Source: an uncultured Clostridia bacterium
Lineage (GTDB): Bacteria > Bacillota > Clostridia > Lachnospirales > Anaerotignaceae
Assembly: GCA_910583755.1 (NCBI GenBank)
Contig: CAJTZO010000032.1
Span: 1 to 27,517, forward strand
Length of the DNA stretch: 27,517 nt
Direction of reading: 5' to 3'
Shown here: positions 8,250-15,442 of the stretch, piece by piece
Position numbering within the stretch: position 1 is the first letter of the stretch
Layout of the letters: each line of letters opens with the position of its first letter
Made by a program: the position numbers and the translations under genes
The notes under the pieces: model-generated
What the model saw: the letters and a program-made list of their open reading frames with translations, nothing else
Database searches by the model: none
Told to the model about the DNA's origin: nothing

Positions 8250-8612
8250 TTATTTTTTTAATGTAACAGATAGTAATAAATCTGTTGCTTCCTTCAAACA
8301 CTTTTTAATTTTTTTATTATAGAGTGGGAAATAAGCTTCTTCTATACTTCCAGATAAATAAAGCCTTGTCCCTTCTTGTTCTTCTTTTGCAACAGCCAAT
8401 ATTGTTACATTCTCTTTTGAAAATACTGCTGTTACCACTTCCTGACCATTTTCCAAGTGAACACTACACACATCATTTACACCATCTTGCGATTCTCCCC
8501 AAAAACATAACTTTTCAATAACTTCTTGCGGAGAAAAAGAAACCAATAATTCTACTTTTTGTGCTCTTTCTTCCATCAAACGATTGAGCCAGCTATCTTT
8601 TTTTCTCTCCAT
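8250..8612 (-). CDS. hypothetical protein (120 aa)
   Basis: I do not recognise this protein. It starts MERKKDSWLNRLMEERAQKVELLVSF, followed by alternating beta-type segments (VCSVHLENGQEVVTAVFSKENVTILAVAKEE, TRLYLSGSIEEAYFPLY) and a basic helical end. Size and layout resemble those of the 121 aa protein encoded next, so the pair may be distant relatives. The start has GGAGAG six bases upstream. It begins 11 bases after cdd and ends 14 bases before the next gene, so it belongs to the same operon. Confidence 0.72.
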   Translation of the reverse strand: MERKKDSWLNRLMEERAQKVELLVSFSPQEVIEKLCFWGESQDGVNDVCSVHLENGQEVVTAVFSKENVTILAVAKEEQEGTRLYLSGSIEEAYFPLYNKKIKKCLKEATDLLLSVTLKK

Positions 8613-8623
8613 TTTTTACTCTC

Positions 8624-9004
8624 CTATAATGTAAAACCAATAGGAAGTAATTCTTTTACAGAATACGTTTTTATTTCCCCTATTTCGTTTTCTAGTATTA
8701 CCATTCCTTCTGGCATAAATTCTAAAAGCACTTGACGACAAATACCACAAGGTGGTGTCAATTTTCCGCTATCAGATACCACAGCAATTTTTTCAAAAAA
8801 TTTTTTTCCTTCCGATATTGCTTTAAAAACAGCAATTCTTTCTGCACAACAAGTAGCACCATAGCTTGCATTTTCTACATTACAGCCATGAAATACCATT
8901 CCATCTTTTGTTAACAGCGCTGCCCCCACTTTAAAACGAGAATATGGTACATAAGCATATTCCATTGCTTTTTTTGCCTGTTTTATTAATTCTCTATCTG
9001 TCAT
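8624..9004 (-). CDS. cdd: cytidine deaminase
   Basis: It deaminates cytidine and deoxycytidine to uridine products in pyrimidine salvage. The 126 aa protein carries the zinc site of the homotetrameric class: NVENASYGATCCAE with ligand C53 and catalytic E55, and PPCGICRQ with ligands C86 and C89. I place the start at 9004 (MTDRELIK), with AGGAGG six bases upstream; the longer reading from 9037 would overlap ybeY. Gene order ybeY-cdd-era is conserved, but dgkA, usual between ybeY and cdd in Bacillus, is absent. Confidence 0.95.
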   Translation of the reverse strand: MTDRELIKQAKKAMEYAYVPYSRFKVGAALLTKDGMVFHGCNVENASYGATCCAERIAVFKAISEGKKFFEKIAVVSDSGKLTPPCGICRQVLLEFMPEGMVILENEIGEIKTYSVKELLPIGFTL

Positions 9005-9026
9005 TTTTCCCCTCCTCAAACATTTT

Positions 9027-9494
9027 TCAGAACACAAAATTAGCTTTTTGCAATATTAATTTCTGTTTCTGTATCATTTCTTTTTCTTCTTCTGGTTCTA
9101 TGTGGTCATACCCCATCAAATGAAGCATACTATGTATCGTTAAAAAAGCAATCTCTCTTTCTAAAGAATGTCCATATTCTTCTGCTTGTTGTATTGCCTT
9201 ATCTATAGAAATAATAATATCCCCTAATACAATTTCATCTTTTTCATTCACATCGGCAATTTCTCCTTCTTCAAATGTCAGTTGTGGAAAAGAAAGGACA
9301 TCTGTTGCTTTATCTATGTTTCTAAACTCTTGATTGATAGCTTGTATTTCTTTATTTGTAACAATCGAAACACTAATTTCACATTCTGTTGAAAATTCTT
9401 CTAATTCTAAACTTGTCTGTATTGCTTTTTGAATAATTTTCTCCCATTTTTCTCCCCATACAAAAGTTGTTCTATTATCTATGTCAATGGTCAT
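9027..9494 (-). CDS. ybeY: endoribonuclease YbeY
   Basis: YbeY is a zinc RNase involved in 16S rRNA 3' maturation and 70S quality control. The 155 aa protein contains the family signature H121-x3-H125-x5-H131 (HSMLHLMGYDH) that binds zinc, and DKATDVLSFP upstream. Its ATG overlaps the TGA of the upstream pgpH gene (ATGA), so translation is coupled; GGAGG lies 10 bases ahead, inside pgpH. It is part of the phoH-pgpH-ybeY set. Confidence 0.95.
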   Translation of the reverse strand: MTIDIDNRTTFVWGEKWEKIIQKAIQTSLELEEFSTECEISVSIVTNKEIQAINQEFRNIDKATDVLSFPQLTFEEGEIADVNEKDEIVLGDIIISIDKAIQQAEEYGHSLEREIAFLTIHSMLHLMGYDHIEPEEEKEMIQKQKLILQKANFVF

Positions 9495-11590
9495 TGTTTT
9501 ACTTCCTCCACCTTTTTTTGTTTTTTTGCCTCATCCATTTCCTCTTTTTTGGGATATGCAACCCTATTATGATACATTCCCTTAAACACTTCAATAAAGG
9601 ATTTCCTAATTGTTTCCAAATCTGAAATTGCTAAACCACTCTGGTCAAGTTGTCCATCATCTAATTTATCCTTTATCAATGTTTTAATAAAATCTTCTAC
9701 TTCATTTAATGTTTTTCCTTGTCCTAACATACTTCTTACTGCTGCTTCTACTGTATCTGCTATCATCACAATGGCAGCTTCTCTACTTTGTGGAATAGGA
9801 CCACTATAACGATACTCTATTTCTTTGACTTCATCCGCACCATATTGCTTCAAAGCTTTATAATAAAAGAATTTTACAAGAGAAGTTCCATGATGCTCTT
9901 GTATGATATTAATAATCACTTTAGGTAGTCCCTTTTCTTTTGCCATTTGGACACCTGCTGTTGTATGAGCTGTAATAATTTGTGTACTGCTATAAGGTTC
10001 CATCTGGTCATGGGGATTTTCACCTGCTTGATTTTCACTAAAATAGAGAGGATACTTCAATTTTCCAATATCATGATAATACGCTCCTACTCTTGCCAAT
10101 GCTACATTTGCATCAATTTCATAGGCAGCCGTTTCTGCCAAATTTGCTACAATCAAACTATGATGATAGGTTCCAGGTGCCTCAATCATTAATCTTCTTA
10201 ATAACTCATTATTGGGATTTGTCAATTCTAATAAACGGAGGGAAGTATTTGCTTCAAATGTTGCTTCCCAAAAAGGCAAGCTGCCAATTACTAATATTAC
10301 TGTAACCAATCCAATCACTGCACCATAAACACTAGAAAATAATAATCCTTGAGAATATCCTTTTTCAAAAAATAACCCCACTGCTATCATAGAAACAAAA
10401 TTTATTGCTGCCACACAAACAGCAACCGGAAAAACATATTTTCTTTTTTCTGCATATCTTGTAATTAATGCTGCAAATTCTCCTGTCAATAAAAAATAAA
10501 GCAAAAATTCCACATCTCCATTAAATACAAAACAGCCTATAATACTAACAAAACAATTTAAAAGTAATGCTACCCTTCTGCTAATTAGTAAAGAAATCAA
10601 CATTGGAAATATAACCAAAGGAATCAAAGTAAAATATGGTACTTCACTCATTACCCGCAATAACAATACCATAGCAACATAAATGGTAAAAAGCATCATC
10701 ATTTCATTTTTTTTCAGACTATGCCATTTTTTATTGCTGGAATAAAAAAACAAAAAGACACTGCCAAAAATAAGTAACACTACAATAATACTGCTTAAAA
10801 CAGGCAATATTGTTTTTGTTGCATTTTCTGTATTAATTAAATTCATAGCATTTAACTTATTATAAATTTCAGAAGTAATAATTTCTCCTTCATCTACAAT
10901 TTTCTGATTCTTTTTTATGATAATGTCTTCTACTTCGTCTTCTTTCTTTTGTTTTGCTAATTTTATTGCATCTGTATCCAATATCAGATTTGCTTTTAAA
11001 GCACTGTTCAGAACAGCCTTGCCCATTTCTTGTAATTCTGCATTCCATTCTGTTTGATATAAATTAGCACTTACTTGTTCTTTATTTTTTTCTAGTGATT
11101 CTGAAGTAATCCCTTGCTCATAGATACTATTTGCAATAGTAAGACAAGTTTTTTGAAAAGCAAGCTTGTCCTGCTGATTTAGTGCTTGATAAGCACTATA
11201 TTGTCTTACAGATAATACAACTGGTAATTTTAAAGAAGTATTTTTAATGGCATTAGAAAGGGTTTCTCCTGTTCGTAATGTTCCTTGCATTTCATCTAAT
11301 TTTTTAAAAAAATCTTCTATTTCAGAAATGGATTGTTGTTCTACTTCTAAATCATGCTTATATAAAGGCCCCACACTTGCAGCCGCTTCTGCCTTTTTCT
11401 TTTCTGTTGCAATAGTATCCACTTCATCCTTTAATGCAACATATCTTTTAGTTGCTACAGACCCTATTTGTACACTTTCCATTGTTTGTACATAAGAACC
11501 TGTAGCAATACAAATAATCGTAAGTAAAAACCCAATCCCTAATAATACAATCGAAAAATATTTTCCATCCGAAAAACTTTTCTTTTCCAT
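9491..11590 (-). CDS. pgpH: 7TM-HD c-di-AMP phosphodiesterase PgpH (YqfF)
   Basis: Family members hydrolyse c-di-AMP, a messenger for potassium and wall homeostasis. The protein has an N-terminal membrane anchor (about 14-33), a long extracytoplasmic 7TMR-HDED domain to about residue 260, a multi-spanning core (about 262-440), and a cytoplasmic HD domain with APGTYHHS, YYHDIGKLKYP (HD near 506-507) and HHG. A GTG at 11599 could also start it, but ATG at 11590 has GGAAG eight bases upstream and lies five bases after the phoH stop, giving 699 aa. The neighbours phoH and ybeY are the usual ones. Confidence 0.95.
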   Translation of the reverse strand: MEKKSFSDGKYFSIVLLGIGFLLTIICIATGSYVQTMESVQIGSVATKRYVALKDEVDTIATEKKKAEAAASVGPLYKHDLEVEQQSISEIEDFFKKLDEMQGTLRTGETLSNAIKNTSLKLPVVLSVRQYSAYQALNQQDKLAFQKTCLTIANSIYEQGITSESLEKNKEQVSANLYQTEWNAELQEMGKAVLNSALKANLILDTDAIKLAKQKKEDEVEDIIIKKNQKIVDEGEIITSEIYNKLNAMNLINTENATKTILPVLSSIIVVLLIFGSVFLFFYSSNKKWHSLKKNEMMMLFTIYVAMVLLLRVMSEVPYFTLIPLVIFPMLISLLISRRVALLLNCFVSIIGCFVFNGDVEFLLYFLLTGEFAALITRYAEKRKYVFPVAVCVAAINFVSMIAVGLFFEKGYSQGLLFSSVYGAVIGLVTVILVIGSLPFWEATFEANTSLRLLELTNPNNELLRRLMIEAPGTYHHSLIVANLAETAAYEIDANVALARVGAYYHDIGKLKYPLYFSENQAGENPHDQMEPYSSTQIITAHTTAGVQMAKEKGLPKVIINIIQEHHGTSLVKFFYYKALKQYGADEVKEIEYRYSGPIPQSREAAIVMIADTVEAAVRSMLGQGKTLNEVEDFIKTLIKDKLDDGQLDQSGLAISDLETIRKSFIEVFKGMYHNRVAYPKKEEMDEAKKQKKVEEVKQ

Positions 11591-11595
11591 AATTC

Positions 11596-12555
11596 TCACT
11601 TCCGTTTTTTGTTTTCAAATTTTTCATAAGCTTGTATAATTTTTTGCACAAGTGGATGCCTTACAACATCCTTGTTTGTTAATGTAATAATACCAATATC
11701 CTCAATTCCAGACAATATTTTTGTGGCCTCCAATAGTCCAGAACGTTTTCCTTCTGTCAAGTCAATCTGGGTCAAATCACCTGTAATCACCGCTTTGGAA
11801 CCATAGCCAATTCTTGTTAAAAACATTTTCATTTGTTCTGGTGTTGTATTTTGTGCCTCATCTAATACAATAAAGGCATTGTCTAATGTTCGTCCTCTCA
11901 TATAGGCAAGTGGTGCTACTTCTATCAATCCCTTTTCCATGTTTTTCATAAAAGCATCTGCTCCCATAATTTCATGAAGTGCATCATATAATGGTCTTAA
12001 ATAAGGGTCAACTTTCTGTTGTAAATCTCCCGGTAAAAATCCCAATTTTTCTCCTGCTTCAATAGCAGGTCGTGTCAATATAATTCTATTTACCTCCTCA
12101 TTTTTAAATGCTGTAATTGCCATAGCCATCGCAAGATAAGTTTTTCCTGTTCCTGCTGGACCAATACCAAAGATAACTGTATTTTTTTTAATTAAATCAA
12201 TATACCTTTTTTGTCCTAACGTTTTTGGTCTTACAGGGCGTCCATTCATTGCCATACAGATAAAATCATCATATACTTTTTCGATTTCTTTAAAATCATC
12301 CTTTGCTTGTAATAAATATAAAACATTTTGCTCTGTAATACTTTCTCCTTTTTTTACTAATGTCTCTAAAGAATATAAAACATTTTCTGCATGGATTACC
12401 CCTGTTTCTTCTCCTATAATTTTAATATCATCCCCTCTATTTACAATTTGCACATGACATGTTTGTTCTATTTTTTTAATATTACTATCAAATTGTCCAA
12501 ATACTGTGCTAATATTTTGATTTTCTATTTGTATCTTTTTTTCTATTTCTCCCAT
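11596..12555 (-). CDS. phoH: PhoH-family ATPase
   Basis: A PhoH-like (YbeZ type) P-loop ATPase of 319 aa, thought to work with YbeY on RNA. Walker A GPAGTGKT is at 132-139 and Walker B IVLDEAQN at 229-236; ILTRPAIEAGEKLGFLPGDL between them is typical of the family. An N-terminal domain (about 1-100) contains a KH-like segment (IKIIGEETGV). The start follows GGAGG by four to five bases, and the stop lies just before the pgpH ATG. The 66-bp gap after yqfD holds a small AT-rich inverted repeat only. Confidence 0.96.
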   Translation of the reverse strand: MGEIEKKIQIENQNISTVFGQFDSNIKKIEQTCHVQIVNRGDDIKIIGEETGVIHAENVLYSLETLVKKGESITEQNVLYLLQAKDDFKEIEKVYDDFICMAMNGRPVRPKTLGQKRYIDLIKKNTVIFGIGPAGTGKTYLAMAMAITAFKNEEVNRIILTRPAIEAGEKLGFLPGDLQQKVDPYLRPLYDALHEIMGADAFMKNMEKGLIEVAPLAYMRGRTLDNAFIVLDEAQNTTPEQMKMFLTRIGYGSKAVITGDLTQIDLTEGKRSGLLEATKILSGIEDIGIITLTNKDVVRHPLVQKIIQAYEKFENKKRK

Positions 12556-12621
12556 ATATCCTCCTTAATTTAAAAACCTTGGGACTTACTAGAAAAACTA
12601 ATATTTTTCTAATCTATCATT

Positions 12622-13800
12622 TTACTGTCTTTGTTCTTCGCTAATTTCCTCCAAGGCAGTTATCATTGCTGTACCTACTACACTGTCCTGTTCTATATGA
12701 TATGTAATTTCAATATTTTCAATCTCTCCCTCTACCATTTCAGTCGCTTTTTTCTTTAATAATTCTTCTACTTCTTTTTTTGCTTCTTCTTCTGTTTTTT
12801 CTTTGACTACAGTTTCATATTGTTTGTAAGTTTCTTCCACCCAAGCCAGCGGCAACTGAAAATCCCCTATCGCAAATTGACTGCCTCCTGTTTTTTGTTT
12901 TTCATAAGTTCCCTCCATATTAGGCTGTATCACATTTAAAACAACATCGCCTATTAATAAACTTTTGTCTTTTTTTTCCTCCCCAGTATATTTTTTTTCT
13001 GTATTCTGCAAAGCAACTTTTTCCTCTAAAGTATACCACACTTTTCCTAATATCGTTCCCCTTGCATGAACATATTCCCTGCCAACTTCTGCTTCTTCTC
13101 CTGCTGCAATAATCACTTCACTACTTATTAGCAATGCTCCTTTTTTTACAACATCTCCTGATTGTACCATAGGTGTTCCTACTTCTGCTGTAATGCTCTG
13201 TATCACACTATCTTTTTTTGCTATCAAATCACTTGGTGTTGTTTTATCAACCATTTCAGGCTGTGGTATCGTCTCCACAACTTTTATGTGTGCGTTTGTT
13301 CCTTTCATAGACACACTTACCCATGAAATATCAGAAAATGTTTCTAGCAAGCTTTCTGTAATGGTATCTGTATTCATACTCCATTTTAATTTTCCAGGAG
13401 ACATTCCCATTTTTTCACAAACGGCAAGTAAATCTTCTGTTTCAATCCTCTCATTTCCTTCTACTTCAACTGTCCACAAAAAGGAGGACAAAGTATATAA
13501 TGCTACTACAAAAAAAAGCACACCAAAAGCTAATATTTTTCTTTTTTTATATTTTTTAAAAAAAGCTGGTAAACCATACTGACAGACAATGTTATATTGA
13601 CATCCCGTTTTTTCTGCACATTCTTCTAAAAGAGAATATCCTTTTATGGAAACATTCATTTGTACTGCACTACCCTTAGGCTGTATATTCCATAAATAAA
13701 TTCCTCGAAACGTTGCCATATTAACAAAACGTTCCACAGAAAAACCAGATACTGTTATCATAACATATCCTTGCAAATAATACCATAATGCTAAAAACAT
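12622..13800 (-). CDS. yqfD: sporulation protein YqfD
   Basis: YqfD is a sporulation membrane protein, made in the mother cell in Bacillus. The 392 aa protein has a soluble N-terminal region, one clear membrane segment (about 89-109, ILAFGVLFFVVALYTLSSFLW) and a long outside domain starting VEVEGNERIETEDLL, which resembles a POTRA-like fold. Near the C-terminus an acidic, lysine-rich stretch (KEKTEEEAKKEVEELLKKKATE) should be helical. The start has GGTGAAGGA upstream, 12 bases after the yqfC stop. The yqfC-yqfD-phoH order is strongly conserved in spore formers. Confidence 0.94.
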   Translation of the reverse strand: MFLALWYYLQGYVMITVSGFSVERFVNMATFRGIYLWNIQPKGSAVQMNVSIKGYSLLEECAEKTGCQYNIVCQYGLPAFFKKYKKRKILAFGVLFFVVALYTLSSFLWTVEVEGNERIETEDLLAVCEKMGMSPGKLKWSMNTDTITESLLETFSDISWVSVSMKGTNAHIKVVETIPQPEMVDKTTPSDLIAKKDSVIQSITAEVGTPMVQSGDVVKKGALLISSEVIIAAGEEAEVGREYVHARGTILGKVWYTLEEKVALQNTEKKYTGEEKKDKSLLIGDVVLNVIQPNMEGTYEKQKTGGSQFAIGDFQLPLAWVEETYKQYETVVKEKTEEEAKKEVEELLKKKATEMVEGEIENIEITYHIEQDSVVGTAMITALEEISEEQRQ

Positions 13801-13812
13801 TCCTTCACCACC

Positions 13813-14085
13813 TTATGTTAAAAATAAAATCCCCTTAATGCTTCCTGTCACAACAATACATTCTGATGTCAATTGTTTTAAAAGTAATTCCTTTCCTTCA
13901 ATCCGTAGTACACCACAAGCAGTACCAACACGCATTACTTCATCGCCATATTCTATAATTCCCTTATAATTTTCAATCGTCAGTTCTTCTTTTCCTGTCA
14001 ATGAAATAAAAGGAAGATTTAACATAACTTCTTTCGGCAGTTCTAATGCATTTACTACATTTCTTTTTATTCTTCCACCGAGCAA
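13813..14085 (-). CDS. yqfC: sporulation protein YqfC (YabP family)
   Basis: A 90 aa YabP/YqfC-family protein. Recognisable parts are LELPKEVMLNLPFISLTGKEELTIENYKGI and EYGDEVMRVGTACGVLRIEGKELLLKQL. The start is TTG at 14085 with a GGGGGG run six bases ahead. In Bacillus it belongs to the sigma-E regulon; I could not find a convincing sigma-E promoter in the 167 bp upstream. It opens the yqfC-yqfD-phoH-pgpH-ybeY-cdd run. Confidence 0.93.
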   Translation of the reverse strand: MLGGRIKRNVVNALELPKEVMLNLPFISLTGKEELTIENYKGIIEYGDEVMRVGTACGVLRIEGKELLLKQLTSECIVVTGSIKGILFLT

Positions 14086-14146
14086 TGGAATCCCCCCTAT
14101 AAAATACTATTTTTATATACTTATGCAATAAATAGCAAAAAAATAA

Positions 14147-14204
14147 TGGAATAAAACGATTAAAAATAAGCTAGTACATTTTAACACTCACTTTATTTAT
14201 TCCA
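14147..14204 (-). terminator. possible terminator of the 107 aa gene
   Basis: TGGAATAAA (14147-14155) pairs with TTTATTCCA (14196-14204) across a 40-nt loop, and on the minus strand a T-rich stretch (TTATTTTTTTG) follows. The long loop makes it a weak candidate. Confidence 0.35.
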
Positions 14205-14252
14205 AGACACTTTCATTTTTATTTTTCTCTAAAAAAAGAAAATTTAAAAACT

Positions 14253-14576
14253 TTAGTCTTCTAAAAGTATATCTTCCTCTAAAAGTTCTGATAACTTTTT
14301 TATTATTTCCATACTTTGCTTCGGAATTTTTCCATTGTTATCTTCTGATGTTATAATAGAAATATAATTTGTTTCCCAACAATTATAATCTTTATTACTC
14401 CACGAATCCCATTTTTTTACTTTCATCAGCCCCAACAAGCAAAAGAAATCAATTCCTCCATAACAGCCTTCCACTTCTTTTAAAAACATCTTTGTTTTAT
14501 CAATAAATTTTTCTATTTTTCTTGTTTCCCAAGTTATACTTTCATCTTTTGTATGGATACTATAATATAAATACAT
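14253..14576 (-). CDS. hypothetical protein (107 aa)
   Basis: I do not recognise this protein. It is tyrosine and tryptophan-rich (MYLYYSIHTKDESITWETRKIEKFIDKTKMFL, KKWDSWSNKDYNCWETNYISIIT) and ends in an acidic tail. No signal or membrane segment. The ATG at 14576 follows GGAGG by 11 bases; the longer reading would begin with TTG inside that site. It sits between the rpsU-yqeY terminator and yqfC, where Bacillus has floA and yqfB, so it is a local insertion. A small immunity-type protein is possible, but that is a guess from size and composition only. Confidence 0.65.
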   Translation of the reverse strand: MYLYYSIHTKDESITWETRKIEKFIDKTKMFLKEVEGCYGGIDFFCLLGLMKVKKWDSWSNKDYNCWETNYISIITSEDNNGKIPKQSMEIIKKLSELLEEDILLED

Positions 14577-14600
14577 CTTTATGATTTCCTCCAAATTTTA

Positions 14601-14637
14601 CAAAAAATAAAAGCCAGTGTCATAACAACACTGGCTT
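14601..14637 (-). terminator. rho-independent terminator of rpsU-yqeY
   Basis: Perfect 10-bp stem AAGCCAGTGT/ACACTGGCTT (14611-14620 with 14628-14637), seven-base loop, then TTATTTTTTG on the minus strand. It lies five bases after the yqeY stop. Confidence 0.92.
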
Positions 14638-14641
14638 CACT

Positions 14642-15088
14642 TTATTTCATCAAAATATTTTTTACAACATTGCTTACTACTTTACCATCTGCAACACCTT
14701 TTATCTTTGGTGTAATGGCTTTCATTACTTTTCCTAAATCTTTCAAAGATGTTGCACCAAGTTCAGCTATTGTATCTTCTACTACCTTTTGAATTGCACT
14801 CTCACTTAACTGCTCTGGAAGGTAATTCAACAATATCTCAATTTCCTTGTTCAGCTTATCAATTAAATCTTGACGACCACTTTTAATAAAATCTGGTAAA
14901 GAATCCTTGCGACTCTTTAATTGTTTTGCAATCACTTCAATGATGCCTTTGTCATCAAGCTCTACTTTGTTATCTTTTTCAAACTGTAGAATAGCTGAAC
15001 GAATCAACTGTACTGTATCTTTTCGTATTGTATCTTTTTCTTTCATAGCATTTTTCAAGTCTTCAAAAAGCTGCTCTTTTAATGCCAT
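14642..15088 (-). CDS. yqeY: GatB/YqeY domain protein
   Basis: A 148 aa YqeY protein, homologous to the C-terminal tRNA-binding domain of GatB, the amidotransferase subunit. Typical parts are MKEKDTIRKDTVQLIRSAI, EIEILLNYLPEQLSE and DLGKVMKAITPKIKGVADGKVVSNVVK. Its role is unclear; a link with translation is inferred from homology. The start at 15088 (MALKEQ) has AGGG nine bases upstream; the ATG three codons earlier touches that site directly. It follows rpsU by 24 bases and ends at a strong terminator. Confidence 0.94.
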   Translation of the reverse strand: MALKEQLFEDLKNAMKEKDTIRKDTVQLIRSAILQFEKDNKVELDDKGIIEVIAKQLKSRKDSLPDFIKSGRQDLIDKLNKEIEILLNYLPEQLSESAIQKVVEDTIAELGATSLKDLGKVMKAITPKIKGVADGKVVSNVVKNILMK

Positions 15089-15112
15089 ACAACTCATCCC
15101 TTTGTTAAAACA

Positions 15113-15289
15113 TTATTTGAATTTGCGTTTTCTAGCGGCTTCAGATTTCTTTTTGCGCTTCACGCTTGGTTTATCGTAATGTTCTCTTTTACGTACTTCT
15201 CCCATAATGCCGTCTTTTGCACAACTTCTTTTAAAACGGCGAAGAGCACTATCTAAGGATTCATTTTCTTTTACCTTTACCTCTGACAT
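15113..15289 (-). CDS. rpsU: 30S ribosomal protein S21
   Basis: Minus-strand reading from ATG at 15289 gives a 58 aa basic protein starting MSEVKVKENESLDSALRRFK, with RSCAKDGIMGEVRKREHYDKPS and a KRKKKSEAARKRKFK end. This is the S21 family, near the usual 57-70 aa. GGAGG lies seven bases upstream, and a consensus promoter is at 15376-15404. It is co-transcribed with yqeY, as in Bacillus. Confidence 0.97.
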   Translation of the reverse strand: MSEVKVKENESLDSALRRFKRSCAKDGIMGEVRKREHYDKPSVKRKKKSEAARKRKFK

Positions 15290-15332
15290 GAATTTCCCTC
15301 CCTCCCAGGTGTGAGATTCCTTTTGTTACAAA

Positions 15333-15364
15333 CTATATCAAAAAAACAACGCTTTTTCATATAG
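15333..15364 (-). promoter_or_regulatory. 5'-terminal hairpin in the rpsU leader
   Basis: CTATAT (15333-15338) pairs with ATATAG (15359-15364), and after one mismatch five A pair with five T inside. It begins about five bases after the predicted transcription start, where a hairpin would be expected to protect the mRNA 5' end. Confidence 0.45.
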
Positions 15365-15375
15365 CACATTATTGA

Positions 15376-15404
15376 ATTATACACAAAAAAACAATTCACG
15401 TCAA
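15376..15404 (-). promoter_or_regulatory. strong promoter of rpsU-yqeY
   Basis: Minus strand TTGACG (15399-15404) and perfect TATAAT (15376-15381) with a 17-bp spacer. It gives a start near 15369 and a leader of about 80 nt. Confidence 0.88.
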
Positions 15405-15442
15405 CAAAAAACCGTCTTTTCCTATAAAAACTTTACAAATTT

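Noticed and set aside
11448..11651. 67-codon minus-strand reading across the phoH-pgpH junction
   Set aside because: It is the wrong frame of two real genes that overlap it.
12590..12611. AT-rich inverted repeat between yqfD and phoH
   Set aside because: Stem is made of A-T pairs only with no T-run after it, so neither a terminator nor a clear regulatory hairpin can be supported.
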